DNA of 64,000 bases, taken from Ailanthus altissimus (lineage: Eukaryota > Streptophyta > Magnoliopsida > Sapindales > Simaroubaceae). Under the pieces are notes generated by a model. It saw nothing but the letters and a program-made list of their open reading frames with translations, ran no database searches and was not told where the DNA came from. Made by a program: the position numbers and the translations under genes. This document shows positions 11,368 to 22,415 of the stretch, piece after piece; position 1 is the first letter of the stretch; each line of letters opens with the position of its first letter. The stretch lies in the NCBI GenBank assembly GCA_946807835.1, contig OX327700.1, positions 26,324,001 through 26,388,000 on the forward strand, given 5' to 3'.

Positions 11368-13660
11368 AATAAGAGTTCAGTGAAAGTGGAGCTGAAACCT
11401 TTAACCAGCATAATTGACCAAACTAACACTACTTAAGCCATCAAAACATACAATTGAATTTGCTTAAGCACAGCCCTAAGGACACATTCAAGATCATTGA
11501 ACTTCTAAGTTAAAGATATCAACTTATCATTTAAAAAACTTAATGTCATTAAAATATTTCTTTGAATATAGTTAAAATTTATTCCTTAAAACAATTTTAA
11601 CACAGGCACACATTTAAAAAAGACCTTGTATATTTACATCAGAATATAAGTAAAAGTTGGCCTGAATAGAACAAAGTCAGCATTGCTAAATAGAATCTCC
11701 TGCAACTGCTTTTCCCATTTCGCCCACTCCTCCACATATGATCCTTTGGAGGACTCCAATCTAAGTGCAGCATAAAAAGTAAAAATGTTAAAAAAAGTAA
11801 CAGTCGCATTTTAAAGGTGGACTAAAAATCAAGATACAAAAGGTTAAAAGAGCAACTGTCTTGTAGAAAATAAAACACAGCTCAGTGTTTATTACATTTA
11901 TTCAGTTTTGATCTACAACATTTGTTCAATGGGGTATCACTCATGAATAGAAAATAACTGACTTGTTTCAATATAAAACTAAAAGCATATTAAATACATA
12001 ACAGAATAATTTTTATGAGAGAAAATTTCAAGACCAACAAACTTAATTCTTAGAATAATCCACAAGATCTTCAGATTAGAGAAATCTTTAAAACCTATGG
12101 CGCGTGACAAGACCACCAAGAGCGTATTTAGCCCATTGTGTATTACATGGGCTAAAGTTTCTAGAAGGCCCAATTGAGTTAGGTTAAAGTCACATTTGTG
12201 TAGTAGATGGAAGAATATTCTAGAAATCCTGCAGTCCTCACCCTTGTGAAAAAGCAAAAGGAATATGTATAACAGTAATAAAAACAATTAATAACAAGTA
12301 CTGTGCACGGGCATCATTCATGCTTCCATAAGGTCATGTGAACACATAAGGAGTCGCAACACAGCAGCCAATGAAATTTTGATGAAAAGTTTAGTAATGC
12401 TAATTTATACATTTTACAGACGCAACATATAGCAAATCCAGCCTCTTAGCTAAGCATGGAACTGAGAATATACAGACTAATACAAACAAATAATTCACAA
12501 ACAGTAAAATAACTCAGATTTAGCATGCTAACTAATCAAAGTAGACATTAAGCTGAATGCTACACAAGTTGGGACAAGCTTTATCTCAGGCAAAAAGTGC
12601 TATACATATTCTTGCAAGAAATAACAAAATGAAGATGATAAATATGATTACATCACCCAAATGATGTGAAATATAAGAATAAGTAGTATTCATCACATTT
12701 AGGCATGAAAATTTCTATTACCAACCTTCCATGTTTCTTAGTATGAAGCTTGTACAGATTTATACCCTCCTCCAGAACAGACCTCACATGATCCGGCAAA
12801 GGACTCCTGCATATTGAAGCCCCACAGATCACTACCATAAATGCATTCCAAAACTAGAAGATAATAAAGATACATAACATTCACTATATCTCTAATCCAT
12901 AACAAGAGCGATGATCATTTTAGATAATGAAACAAAAAGTATACTCAGAATCAAAAGCGAGACAAGAATCTAAATGAGAAGTCTAGAGATTAAATTGCTA
13001 AAGGTGATGCCACAACAGCAAGGGAAAAAAGGAGTCAAATAATGTAGTGATACTGTAAAAACAAATGATGTTTAGAATGGGACTCTTGTGTCTGTGATAA
13101 ACAAGAACATAAAAGAGCCATGATCAAAAGTATAGCATCACTTTGATATATCAGAAAGAAAGGCCACAACTTTATATTTCACCAAAATTATCTTAGGAAA
13201 CTTACCTATCATCTTTCAGCAATAGCATTTTGATAAGAGAACAGAAACGTTCAACTAATTCACCCTCAAACTCTTTACGGTTCTGAAAATTGAAAGCATA
13301 ACAGCCCGGATAATGCTTTTGATATACGTACATCATCTGCTGGTAGCATAAGCATCAAACCTTGCACTCATAAAGGTGTTAAAACATTAGCAGAACATAA
13401 ACAGCATTCGGAGATTCCTTGCAACCAGCATTCGGAGAATCCTTGTCAAGATTCCCCTGGATTCATATAACATTAAAAATAGAGTTAATAAACAACAATC
13501 TGCATCTTTAAAGTAACGGTATTCGAAAAATGTTACAAATTAAAAGGCAAAAATGTATACTGTTTGATTAACCCTTTGAAGCACACAACACATGAAGGCA
13601 GCTAATGCATCAAGATTCAAGAGAAAATGGATTTGAATCCGTTCCTGAACATGCAATGGA
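10148..13660 (-). pseudogene. RNL: Plant tRNA ligase (RNL), decayed copy: kinase-CPDase part
   Basis: Exon-like blocks in order on the minus strand read as the central and C-terminal parts of plant tRNA ligase, the enzyme that heals and seals tRNA exon halves. They are about 13558-13660 (LDALAAFMCCVLQRVNQ), 13388-13450, 13206-13282 (NRKEFEGELVERF), 12726-12806 (DHVRSVLEEGINLY), 11662-11763 (EEWAKWEKQLQEIL), 11106-11259 (PIESAVKHVLEQLK) and about 10210-10640. The last block keeps both His-x-Thr motifs of the cyclic phosphodiesterase domain, HVTLAHKRS and HVTIWTG. Damage seen: a two-base loss near 11155 shifts the frame; an in-frame duplication sits at 13398-13445; the donor after 11662 reads GC; the C-terminus runs past the expected stop to 10148. 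The N-terminal ligase half was not found. A highly divergent functional gene is less likely. Confidence 0.75.
11326..11362. repeat. (GA)n microsatellite
   Basis: About 18 GA units in an intron of the tRNA ligase remnant. Length is likely to vary between individuals. Confidence 0.95.
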
Positions 13661-16522
13661 CCACAATGAAAATCACTTGACAGAAAAGATGTGAAGGAAT
13701 AACCTTGAATATGACAGATGAAAGCACGGACATGAAACATGAATATCCAATGCTACCACTTTGGACATAACCAAATTGCAATTGACCATTTGATAGTATC
13801 TTAAACACAATGGAATATTTTAGATTCTAGATGTTTTAGAAGAAAATTAAAAGAGAGAATGTTCCATAAAAGCATAATTCTATTTGTCCATGCTCCTTGT
13901 AGACAAAGAGTGAATGTGAACATGTAGTTACCAATTTAGACTAACTAGTAGGCAATACAGCCAACGATTCTTCTACAGTGCAAGTGTGTGATGAATAATG
14001 CCCTAACAAAGGCAATAACCAATCCGAGGAAGATACTAATTGCCTAAGATTGCAACAATTGAACATTGCACTCAACTGGATACATTATTGAACAAATGAT
14101 AATGTGTAATATCATCTTTCCAACCCAACTCCGTCTTCCCCCCTTTCTTAATCAGCTGCAGGTGTTTTCAACAGAACACTGTATGATCAACCTCAGCTTT
14201 CACAATGGTTTATCTTGCACAGAATTCCATCGTAAAATCCCCATCCTATTAGTGAAATCTCTTGTGAATCAAATAGACACTAAATATAGAAAAGAGTGAT
14301 CCTCTAAAAAGAGATTGAACTAGACTTCAACAAACATCTAATCAACTAATATTAAGAGAGAACATGATTTGGTGATGAATATTCTAACAGAATCACTAAA
14401 TGCATGATGGATATTTTAGTCGAATCTCTAGTTAGGACTTTCTGTAATTTAAATATTTTGGTTACGAGAGGCACCAAAATTCTCAAATATAGTGGAAGAG
14501 AAAGCACAGATGCATTATCAACCTCTCACCATTCAAACAGTGTATGAAAGGAAAACTAACCTTCGATGTTGGGCGTAACAGGAATTGCAGAGGTTCTGGT
14601 GCTGTGGCATTTCTTCAATCTGCACAAACACAAAAGAGCCATCAAGAGGTGTATTTGAAATGTTCAGAAAATAGATGCTGATAAAGGCAGGAAATAAAAA
14701 AATCCTTTTGCAAATCCTACATAGATAAGTGCAATGATTCAGGGACAAAAGTCATGGATTAACCGTCAAATCGGTTCATATGGTCAAATCATCAACAAAT
14801 TAATGTGTTCCGTCAGCCTTACAACCAACAGACACTGAACCAAAATTCTTTTAATAAAGTGCAGCAACTATTTGCCATGACACCGTCAAGAGGAATGGAG
14901 CTAATTTTATTTATACACTGATAGAATCCACCATTCAATCTATAGAAGGCCTCATTTCTAAAATTGCAATGATCCCATTAGAAATTTCCATGATTGATAA
15001 AAGAAGAATCAAGAAAATTGATAGATCATTTGCCAACAGTTGAGTGCATCGTCTGAAACCGAATTGAAAAGATAAAAAAAATTGATCTATTTTCCCACTT
15101 AGAATGCTATTCTATTTCATACCAGATTTGGATTATGAATACTCTATTAATAGCAATTAGAATTTCTTATGCAATTAGGGTATTTCTAATAATGTCATAA
15201 TGATATGTAAAGGTGGTAAAATAGATTATAATACAATTATTCAATACATGAATATAGTTAGAGATAAATTGAGGTATTAATAACGGGTTAAATTTATTTT
15301 ATTTATTTATTAATTTTATTAAATATATATTTAAACTATACGATTTATAAATTTATTTAAATTACGTTATTATTGAATTGAATCACATTTCATTTAAAAA
15401 TAAATTTATATTTATTCATTTAAGACTCGAATTTAATTTTAAAATTAAAAAATATATAATTTAATTTTTTATTTTTTTTTTGAATGAAGGAATTATAATA
15501 TTTTTTAATATTTTCGCACCACCTGAAAGGAAAGGAGGATCGAACCCAAATAAAAATGTGAGATTTGAGAGACTCAACCAACTATATAATTTAAACTTAA
15601 AACCCTCCATGCTATATATAATTTAAACTTAAAACCCCAATTGTAATTTTTTACTTCTACTGGCTAAACTATTCTTCACAAATATGAACATAAATACAAA
15701 TACACTTTTTCATCTTCTCTTTAGATTTAGCCACCACCACTACCACTTATCAACATCACCACCATACAACTTACAGATCAAGTTGTCCTGCAGCCATCAT
15801 ATAACAAAAAACTAACTGATCGTGGGATCATCATCAAACAACAACTTCCATTCTTCGTCGACAACCAAAGGCCACCATCAAGCTTACATAAAATAGTGGA
15901 AAAGAAATTTTAAATTGATTTAAACAAAAAATTGATACTGCCACAGAAACAGATAAGGATGAATTAGAACACTCATGACAAGCTGAAATGGTTGCAAACA
16001 TAACTCTGCAAAAGGCCAATTAGGCCCACCACTTGGGCTCTATTTTCTTCTAAAACCTCTTTTTCAGAAACAACCAGCGTTTTTTTGTGGCTGCTGAAAG
16101 AAGAATCTAAAAGAGTTTTCAAGTTGAAGCTATAGAGGAGGTGGAGAGACCAAATATGTCAGTGATAATGGAGATTAGGGTTCTATTTTGGCTGGCCTAA
16201 TAAAAATGGAATTATCATTAGCTTATTGGATGAAAATTATTTTAGGCAAAGATGTATTGGTTCCAAAATGTTATGGGACAAATGAATTGTCGAATATGTG
16301 GCATCCGATGCAACAACTATGAATCTAAACTGGAGACTGCCCGACAATAACTGCAGCAAGAGTGAGCATAAGATCAATAGAGGTGAAGGAGCGGTGATCA
16401 GAAGGAGATAGCACATCCCCACTACTCCACTACCTGGAATGTACAACCTTTGCCTTTTCATTTTAAAGATCTCTTTATTATGTGAAACAACATCCTTTCT
16501 CATACGTCGATGCAGAGCAAAG
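13661..16522. other. No supported gene; likely intron or upstream part of the tRNA ligase remnant
   Basis: An exon-like block with acceptor and donor on the minus strand lies near 14563-14625 but I could not assign its translation. From 15200 to 15660 the DNA is very AT-rich. Short open frames here do not resemble known proteins. The last five bases (CAAAG, 16518-16522) are the left flank of the gypsy element. Confidence 0.4.
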
Positions 16523-16997
16523 TGTCATGGACCGTTTTCGAAAGTGCAATTTTAAATGCGTTACATATTAAACAGTTAAAGAAATTATCAAATAAAAAAT
16601 CAAGCATACTAAATATTTGTGCGAATACTCTTTATATTGTTGAAGAAAAAATAAATCTATGAGATAATTTATACAACTGAGGGTCTCTCCTTTATATATT
16701 AACAGTCCTATATAATCGACGGCTGAGATCTAAATAATCTAACGATATATATATAAGATGGAATAATATTTTTTAAAATATTCTTAAATGCCATCATATA
16801 TTTCTTAGAATATTCTTTTCCTAATTAAGGTTAATAACCCTAATAAGTCACCGACTTGGCCCGGCTCTTCACCCATGTCAGCGGGTTTTCTAGAAACTCT
16901 GGCCCGTGATCCATTCCAGCAGCCCTTAAGGCCTCTAGAAGGCTTTGTCGAGCACCTAGTGTTCGAAAAAATGCTTGAGAACACTTGGGGAGTGACA
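16523..16997 (-). repeat. Gypsy 3' LTR
   Basis: 475 bp, from TGTCATGG to GAGTGACA on the plus strand. It aligns with the other LTR (about 480 bp once the nested insertion and one duplicated AAACA are removed). The half near 16523 is AT-decayed relative to its partner, while the half near 16997 keeps its GC content. Confidence 0.85.
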
Positions 16998-17010
16998 TTC
17001 TCCCCCACCA
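16998..17010 (-). other. Polypurine tract of the gypsy element
   Basis: On the minus strand this reads GGTGGGGGAGAA directly before the 3' LTR, the position and composition expected of the plus-strand primer site. Confidence 0.75.
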
Positions 17011-17092
17011 AATTCACGCGACGCCCTCGTCGCGTCTTCACTGGAAGCTGCACACATCGTTCTTCAATTTGCCATTGTGTGCTCTCGTATTT

Positions 17093-17563
17093 TCAGTGTG
17101 CTCTAATATCGGGTACTCCTTTCCACTTGACAAAGTACTCATGCCTTAGAGGTTGATTTTTCCTCTGTACTGTCCATCCGTTGTAGATGAGTTTCGCCCA
17201 TTTCTCGTCCCATGTGAAAATCCCTAAAGGTCCATATTTCTGCTCCATGTCTTCCATACCCCCTCGGTATAGCTTCAAACAGCTCTCAGGAGACACCAGA
17301 TGCAGCTGTTATCTCGAAGGTATCCTCACCTTATGCGAGACATTGCCAACCCTCTTGGCAATAGTAAATGGCCCATCGTCCCTGCGATCAAGGCCCTTGT
17401 GAAGTGGGCGTGCTGTCTTGTGTTGTGGTGGAAGTATCATCTCCATCACCAAGACCCCCGCAAGATGCTTGACACACCGCTGCTTGTCCCTAACCCACTT
17501 CTTGTGTTGAAAGCGCACATCATATGACGCCTGGAGTTGCTGAGCGACACCCACGCTCGCCAA
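17093..17563 (-). pseudogene. Gypsy integrase C-terminal region with chromodomain-like end
   Basis: Two open stretches (17309-17563 and 17093-17296) separated by a stop read as the tail of a chromovirus polyprotein: VRDKQRC, DDGPFTIAKRVGNV and finally RHEYFVKWKGVP, the chromodomain core in which aromatic residues bind methylated histone tails. The catalytic integrase domain that should precede it is absent; the sequence passes almost directly from the post-protease region at about 17600. Confidence 0.65.
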
Positions 17564-17599
17564 CTCCTTGAGCTACCCCCGCAACTCATCTAATCCCAG

Positions 17600-18214
17600 T
17601 CAAGGCATCTGTACTGTAGTTGAAAGCATCAACCTCAACTCCAACTGTTTCCCATGCTCAGTATCACCTTGATGTGGCTGCACCTGTGGTATGTCAGTTG
17701 GCACGACCCCCTTGTGCTCCTCTAGCACTTCCGCAACCCCTGTTGGTAGCTTATCCTTGCCCCTTGTCACCTTATCATCCATCCCCCTCATTGTGGCTGG
17801 ATGTACTTCTCCTTTGCGCCCAGCAACTCTTATTAGTTGAATAGCAGAAAGGATTTTAGTGTTGACTTTCGGCTGAAATTGCCCACACTTGGGCTTGTCT
17901 ACCGTCGGTATCATGTAAGGCCCTCCTTGCATGATGCACACATAGTCGTGTCGAGGAAGCGGCACCACATCATACTACCTCAAGAACTCCATACCTAACA
18001 CCACATCGAAATCATCAAGAGGTGTTATAGAAAAATTTACCTCGCTGCGCCATTTGCTTAGGTGGATATCGACCCCTCGAACCACCCCATCCAATAGCTT
18101 GGCCACAACATTCACTGATTTGAGGAACCCCTCCTCTTTCTCCACGTAAAGTTCTAAGCGTTTTGCCTCCGCACGTTTGATGAAATTGTGCGTCGCACCC
18201 GTATCTATCAGCAC
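17600..18214 (-). pseudogene. Gypsy aspartic protease and start of the RT region
   Basis: The first stretch (17975-18214) has the retroviral-type aspartic protease motif LIDTGATHNFI and, later, VVLGMEFL. A stop separates it from 17600-17968, which contains VAEVLEEHKGVVP, the linker normally found just before reverse transcriptase. The polymerase itself does not follow. Both pieces are non-functional. Confidence 0.75.
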
Positions 18215-18349
18215 TTAAGTCTTTATGCAATTGATGTAGGCTTCAACATACATGAGCGCCTTTCCCATTGGTGCGTTGGCACCCCGTTTGGCTTTCATTG
18301 TGTTGAGCAGTTGCAAACACCCCATTTGACCCTGCTCGCAAGCCTCGTG

Positions 18350-19544
18350 TACTGTAACCATGGCATTGATAGCCTTCTTCTTCGGGCAGTCCTTGACCCA
18401 GTGATCCCCATCGCAAAGGAAGTAGTTTGTCTTCGGTCCATTCCCTCTATGGCCGTTGCGCTTCTGCTTTTCCCATTTGGGCGGCTTACTTTCTCCTCCT
18501 CATCTTCCGAAGGCTGAAATTCTTTGGCACCCTCACCTTTACTATGATTGGTCTCGAATGTTTAGACTTTCCGAAGTCACCCTTGCGGTAATCCATGAGC
18601 GTTTCTGCCAATGTTAGAGCATCGGATATTCTAGTCACCCCCCGCCGCTTCAGTTCATTGGACGTCCATGTCTGCAACCCGTCCAGGAAATTAAACAGCA
18701 AGTCCTCTTCATTCATGTTGGAAATCTGGAGCATTAACAGGGAGTACTCCTCTACGTATTCGCTGATGGACTTGGTCTGCTTTAATTCCTTTAACCACTT
18801 TCGAGCGTTATACGCCACATTCTCCGAATAGAATTGGCGCTTCAGCTCCCGTTGTAATTCTGCCCAGGTGTTGATTGTGCAGGTACCCTTGCGTACCTCC
18901 TCGCTTTTCCTACGCCACCATAAAATTGCATGGTCAGAAAGATATAAAGTCGCGGTGTTTACCTTGTCTTCGTCCCGCACGCCCATGGCCTCGAAGTATC
19001 TTTCCATCTACCAAAAGTAATTATTGAGCTCCTTGGCGTTCCGCTTGCCGCTGAACTCCTTCGATTTAGGAGCCTCAACTCTTGGCGCCCCTTGAGCAAC
19101 AACAGACCCATTCGCTACTGCTCGCTTGCACAACATCACATCCTCCTTGACAGCGTCAAACCCTCTACGCAGCTCCTCCGCTTGGGCTTGAATTTTGTCA
19201 ATGGTGGTGTATACATTTTCTTGAAAAGCCTTGATCCAGTCACGTTACCGATCAGCGTAACTCTCGATGAATGTGTTGATGAGGGAGCGCAGCTCGTCCC
19301 CTTGAGTGTCGAGTCCTACCTCGAGCTTCTCTACTTGCTGCTCCAACTCCCCAAGATGATCCGTCGCCTTTTTCACAACGCCACAGACCGTTTTCACCAT
19401 ATTCCCGAACTCATGACCTGGATCAACAGACTTGTCGCGAGGTACATTGTCGTGCTTCTTAGCTTTGGGGTTCCGACCTTTCTCTTCAGTCAACTCCGAT
19501 GGTACGCCGTCTTTCTCCATCTTTGAATCTAGCTCTGATACCAA
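18350..19544 (-). pseudogene. Gypsy gag, broken by stops
   Basis: The longest open part is 18486-19007 (173 codons): a retrotransposon gag core with HAILWWRRK and FYSENVAYNARKWL. Upstream in the same frame, NYFW is followed by a TAG where a sense codon is expected, and another stop lies near 19245; 19245-19544 holds the coiled-coil-like N-terminal part (LGELEQQVEKLEVGL). Downstream, about 18380-18440, the zinc knuckle reads YFLCDGDHWVKDC: the first Cys of the CCHC motif has become Tyr. Confidence 0.75.
19532..19543 (-). other. tRNA-iMet primer binding site
   Basis: On the minus strand this reads TGGTATCAGAGC, the standard initiator-methionine tRNA PBS of plant LTR retrotransposons, two bases after the end of the 5' LTR. 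It fixes the direction of the element. Confidence 0.9.
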
Positions 19545-19545
19545 C

Positions 19546-22199
19546 TGTCATGGACTGTTCTCGAACCGTACGGCCTTAGATGCGTTGCGTGCTAAATAGT
19601 CGAGAAAACCACACAAAGAGAAGAAAAACATGTTGGGAGTTGTACATTCATAGGTGTTTGCATGTGGGTTTTGTGTTTAATCACAATTTATACATATCTT
19701 ATATATATAATGAAGCAGCGGAAGCTTAAAGTATTGCAGTAAACACAATCACAATATATTAATCAGAAACGAAATTGAGAAATAACCCTTGAAGCCTTTG
19801 GTTGGAGATTGTTGAAGTCCACCAAAATGTTGTCTTTGATCAATTCTAGTAATCAACAATGGTGGGTTTGATTATCTAGAATGACAGCTTTTGATCCAGC
19901 ACTTGTTTAACTACTAAACTTGTGTTCTTGATTTTTTCTTTTGATTAACACTTAATCAATTAATCAAAAACCTATTTTGCTAAATTAGTTTTAAGCCTTA
20001 AAAGAAAATAATGAATTCAACTCTTGAATCCATTAATTAGAAGACAATTTCTCTTTTCTCTCTTTGTAAAATGGCTGACCTAATTTTGCAAAATCAAATT
20101 AACAAAAACCTTATGAATTTAATTTACATTTGTTTTATTTATACAAATGAATTTAATTTCATTTCATAACACTTAATTTCACTTAATTTCAATTTGAATT
20201 TAATCTAATCTAATCATAGTTAACTCTTAACTTTAGTTAGGTTAAACTAACATTAAAATATTCTAACTATAGTTAACTCTTAACTCTAGTTAATTAAAAG
20301 AATAATTAATTATTTTAATCATAGTTAACTAACTTAACCATAGTTAGGTTAACTTTTACTTAACCATTAAGTATAGTTAATCTAACTTAACTAAATGGTT
20401 AACTCTTAACCTTAGTTAAACTTAATTCATTTATTCAACAATTAAATAAATAAATATTTATTTGAATTATTTAACGATTAAATAATTATCAAGTGAAATT
20501 ACAATTATGTCCTTACTCGGTTACCAAGTTAACCTAAAGTGGGTTCCACCATCTGACCATATACTTTAGTTAACGTAACCTTAGTAAATTGCTGGATTTT
20601 ACTGTATTAAACTATTTAATACGGTATGCTGCCCAAGTGCTCAAAGAGTACATTTCATATTGGGACTCCCTAGGTCCACGCCCGATTCGTCAAATGAAAC
20701 TATTTCACAAGTCCGTGAACGATGCCCCACGCACACGTTACGGATATTACAAATCAGCGCGTCAGACCATACATGTTGAGGTTACTCCATATTCGTATAA
20801 TCCTTCCGTCATTATATCCAGGATGAACGGGATATAGATCATTACCGTCAAATCTCGATAATTTCATCCATCACTTTATTATCTTCAGATTCGTATCTTT
20901 ATGAACAATTTATGCAAACACTTTTGCTATAATGTTCGAACCTGGAGGAAACTCCTTTCCCAGGTTAATTGCTTACGGCCATAAGACTTTACAAGATACA
21001 ATCTCGAAGTTCGGATATACAACCCATCTATGTGAGCTGGCGGATCCCATATCTACGCACACCGAACTCCATGAGCATCGGACCATACCCAGCGACACGT
21101 AGCGGTCAGACCATGAAAGGTCTCTGACATACGTGGAACCAAAGTATGATGGATCTCCCACAAGTTCACCGTGGCGCTCAGGTCGAAGGACCACAAATAC
21201 TACTCAACTCGCGAGGACCTTCCTTTGACGGTTTCATAGGATATCTATTGGGGTCCTCTTGAGTCTGTTCAGTATCCAGTCCTAACTGAATACCTGTATG
21301 TCTATATGAACTTCAACCAAGCTCATGGTTAACTAAGAATAACTATTTGTACAATACAGCTATAGACATACACTAATCTATGTGTTTCACCGATAGACCC
21401 TCATTGGTAAACGTAGATCAGGAACACTTTATTTGAGAAGATACTTCCATAACGACATTTCTTAGTCTCTATTGCAACTCTTTCTAATTTTGTCATTATT
21501 AGTAGATTCTCAGGTCTTTGTTACATTATAGATTAGGTTTTAACTTTTAGATCCCGCTAGGTATTATAACCTGCTAACACTTAGCATTTATAACTATCAG
21601 CTTTGCTAACTCTTAACCATGGTTTAAACTTCTTTAAACTAGATATGAACTCATTCAGATCATATCATTTTTATAATGTTACAAGCTTAATTACCATTTA
21701 ATAAAAGTTATCAGTGATTTAATAAAATATGCATTGTATAAATATTACAAACTAAATATTCATACAAACTGGGATGGCGCGTAAGCACATACCCTAACAA
21801 AACAAGCACACTAAGTGTTTGCACGAATGTTCTCTATATTGCTGAAGAGAAAATAAAGCTATGAGATGATTTATACAAATGAGGGTCTCCCATTTATATA
21901 CTAACAGCCCTATACAATCGACGGCTGAGATCTAAATAATCTAACGGTGTATATACAAGATGGAATAATATTCCCTAGAATATTCCTAGATGCCATAACA
22001 TATTCTTTAGAATATTCCTTTCTTAATTAAGGTTAACAATCTTAATAAGTCGCTGGCTTGGTCCGGTTCTTCACCTATGTTAATGGATCTTCTAAAAATT
22101 TTAATTCACAATCTATTCCAAAAGCTCATAAAATTTTTAAGAGATTTTATCGCACACTTAATATTCAAAAAAATATTTAAAAACTCTTAAGACGTAACA
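19546..22199 (-). repeat. Gypsy 5' LTR, split by a nested LTR insertion
   Basis: The LTR runs 19546-19630 and resumes at 21800-22199. The joined length is close to that of the 3' LTR, and the two parts align to it consecutively. The part from about 22060 to 22199 is strongly AT-decayed relative to 16860-16997. Confidence 0.85.
19631..21799 (-). mobile_element. Nested solo LTR, 2.17 kb, same family as 1547-3644
   Basis: The element starts TGTTGGGAG and ends CCCTAACA on the plus strand, flanked by perfect AAACA repeats at 19626-19630 and 21800-21804. Its orientation is opposite to the copy at 1547-3644, with which it shares long stretches, for example GAAACCGTCAAAG and CTGAGCGCCA read on the minus strand. 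It has no coding region and no second LTR. It must be younger than the gypsy element it interrupts. Confidence 0.85.
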
Positions 22200-22334
22200 A
22201 AAAGTAAAGACTGAACCAAAACTTCTTTTACTAAGAAAGGGGTCTTCTCTCTTTTTACTTTTTCTTTTCTAAGAAACAACCTAACGAACTCATTAAACCT
22301 TAAGATAGAACCACAACGCAGTTTAAAACTCAAC

Positions 22335-22415
22335 CTGGTATAGATATATCTGCAACTTTTTCAAGAGCCCTACAAACAGAAGTTGTTGTTCCCTCTTCGC
22401 AGAGTGCATCATAGG
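22335..22415 (-). other. Exon-like block of unknown gene
   Basis: On the minus strand a TTTTTTGCAG acceptor opens an 81-base stretch that reads YDALCEEGTTTSVC and RALEKVADISIPG and ends at a CCAG|GTTGAG donor. It lies 131 bp right of the gypsy insertion. It may be an upstream exon of the same gene as the tRNA ligase blocks, now separated from them by the transposon, but I do not recognise the sequence. Confidence 0.35.

Larger units (their letters stand above)
16523..22199 (-). mobile_element. Ty3/gypsy chromovirus-type retrotransposon, internally deleted, with a nested LTR
   Basis: The element reads right to left. Its two LTRs (16523-16997 and 19546-22199, the latter interrupted) begin TGT and end ACA in either reading. 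A PBS complementary to initiator Met tRNA and a purine-rich PPT sit just inside them. Between them, on the minus strand, are pieces of gag, a zinc knuckle, an aspartic protease and a chromodomain, but no reverse transcriptase, RNase H or integrase core: the interior is only about 2.5 kb. Flanks CAAAG (16518-16522) and AAAAG (22200-22204) are a target duplication with one mismatch. It lies immediately beside, and perhaps inside, the decayed tRNA ligase gene. It cannot move on its own. Confidence 0.85.
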
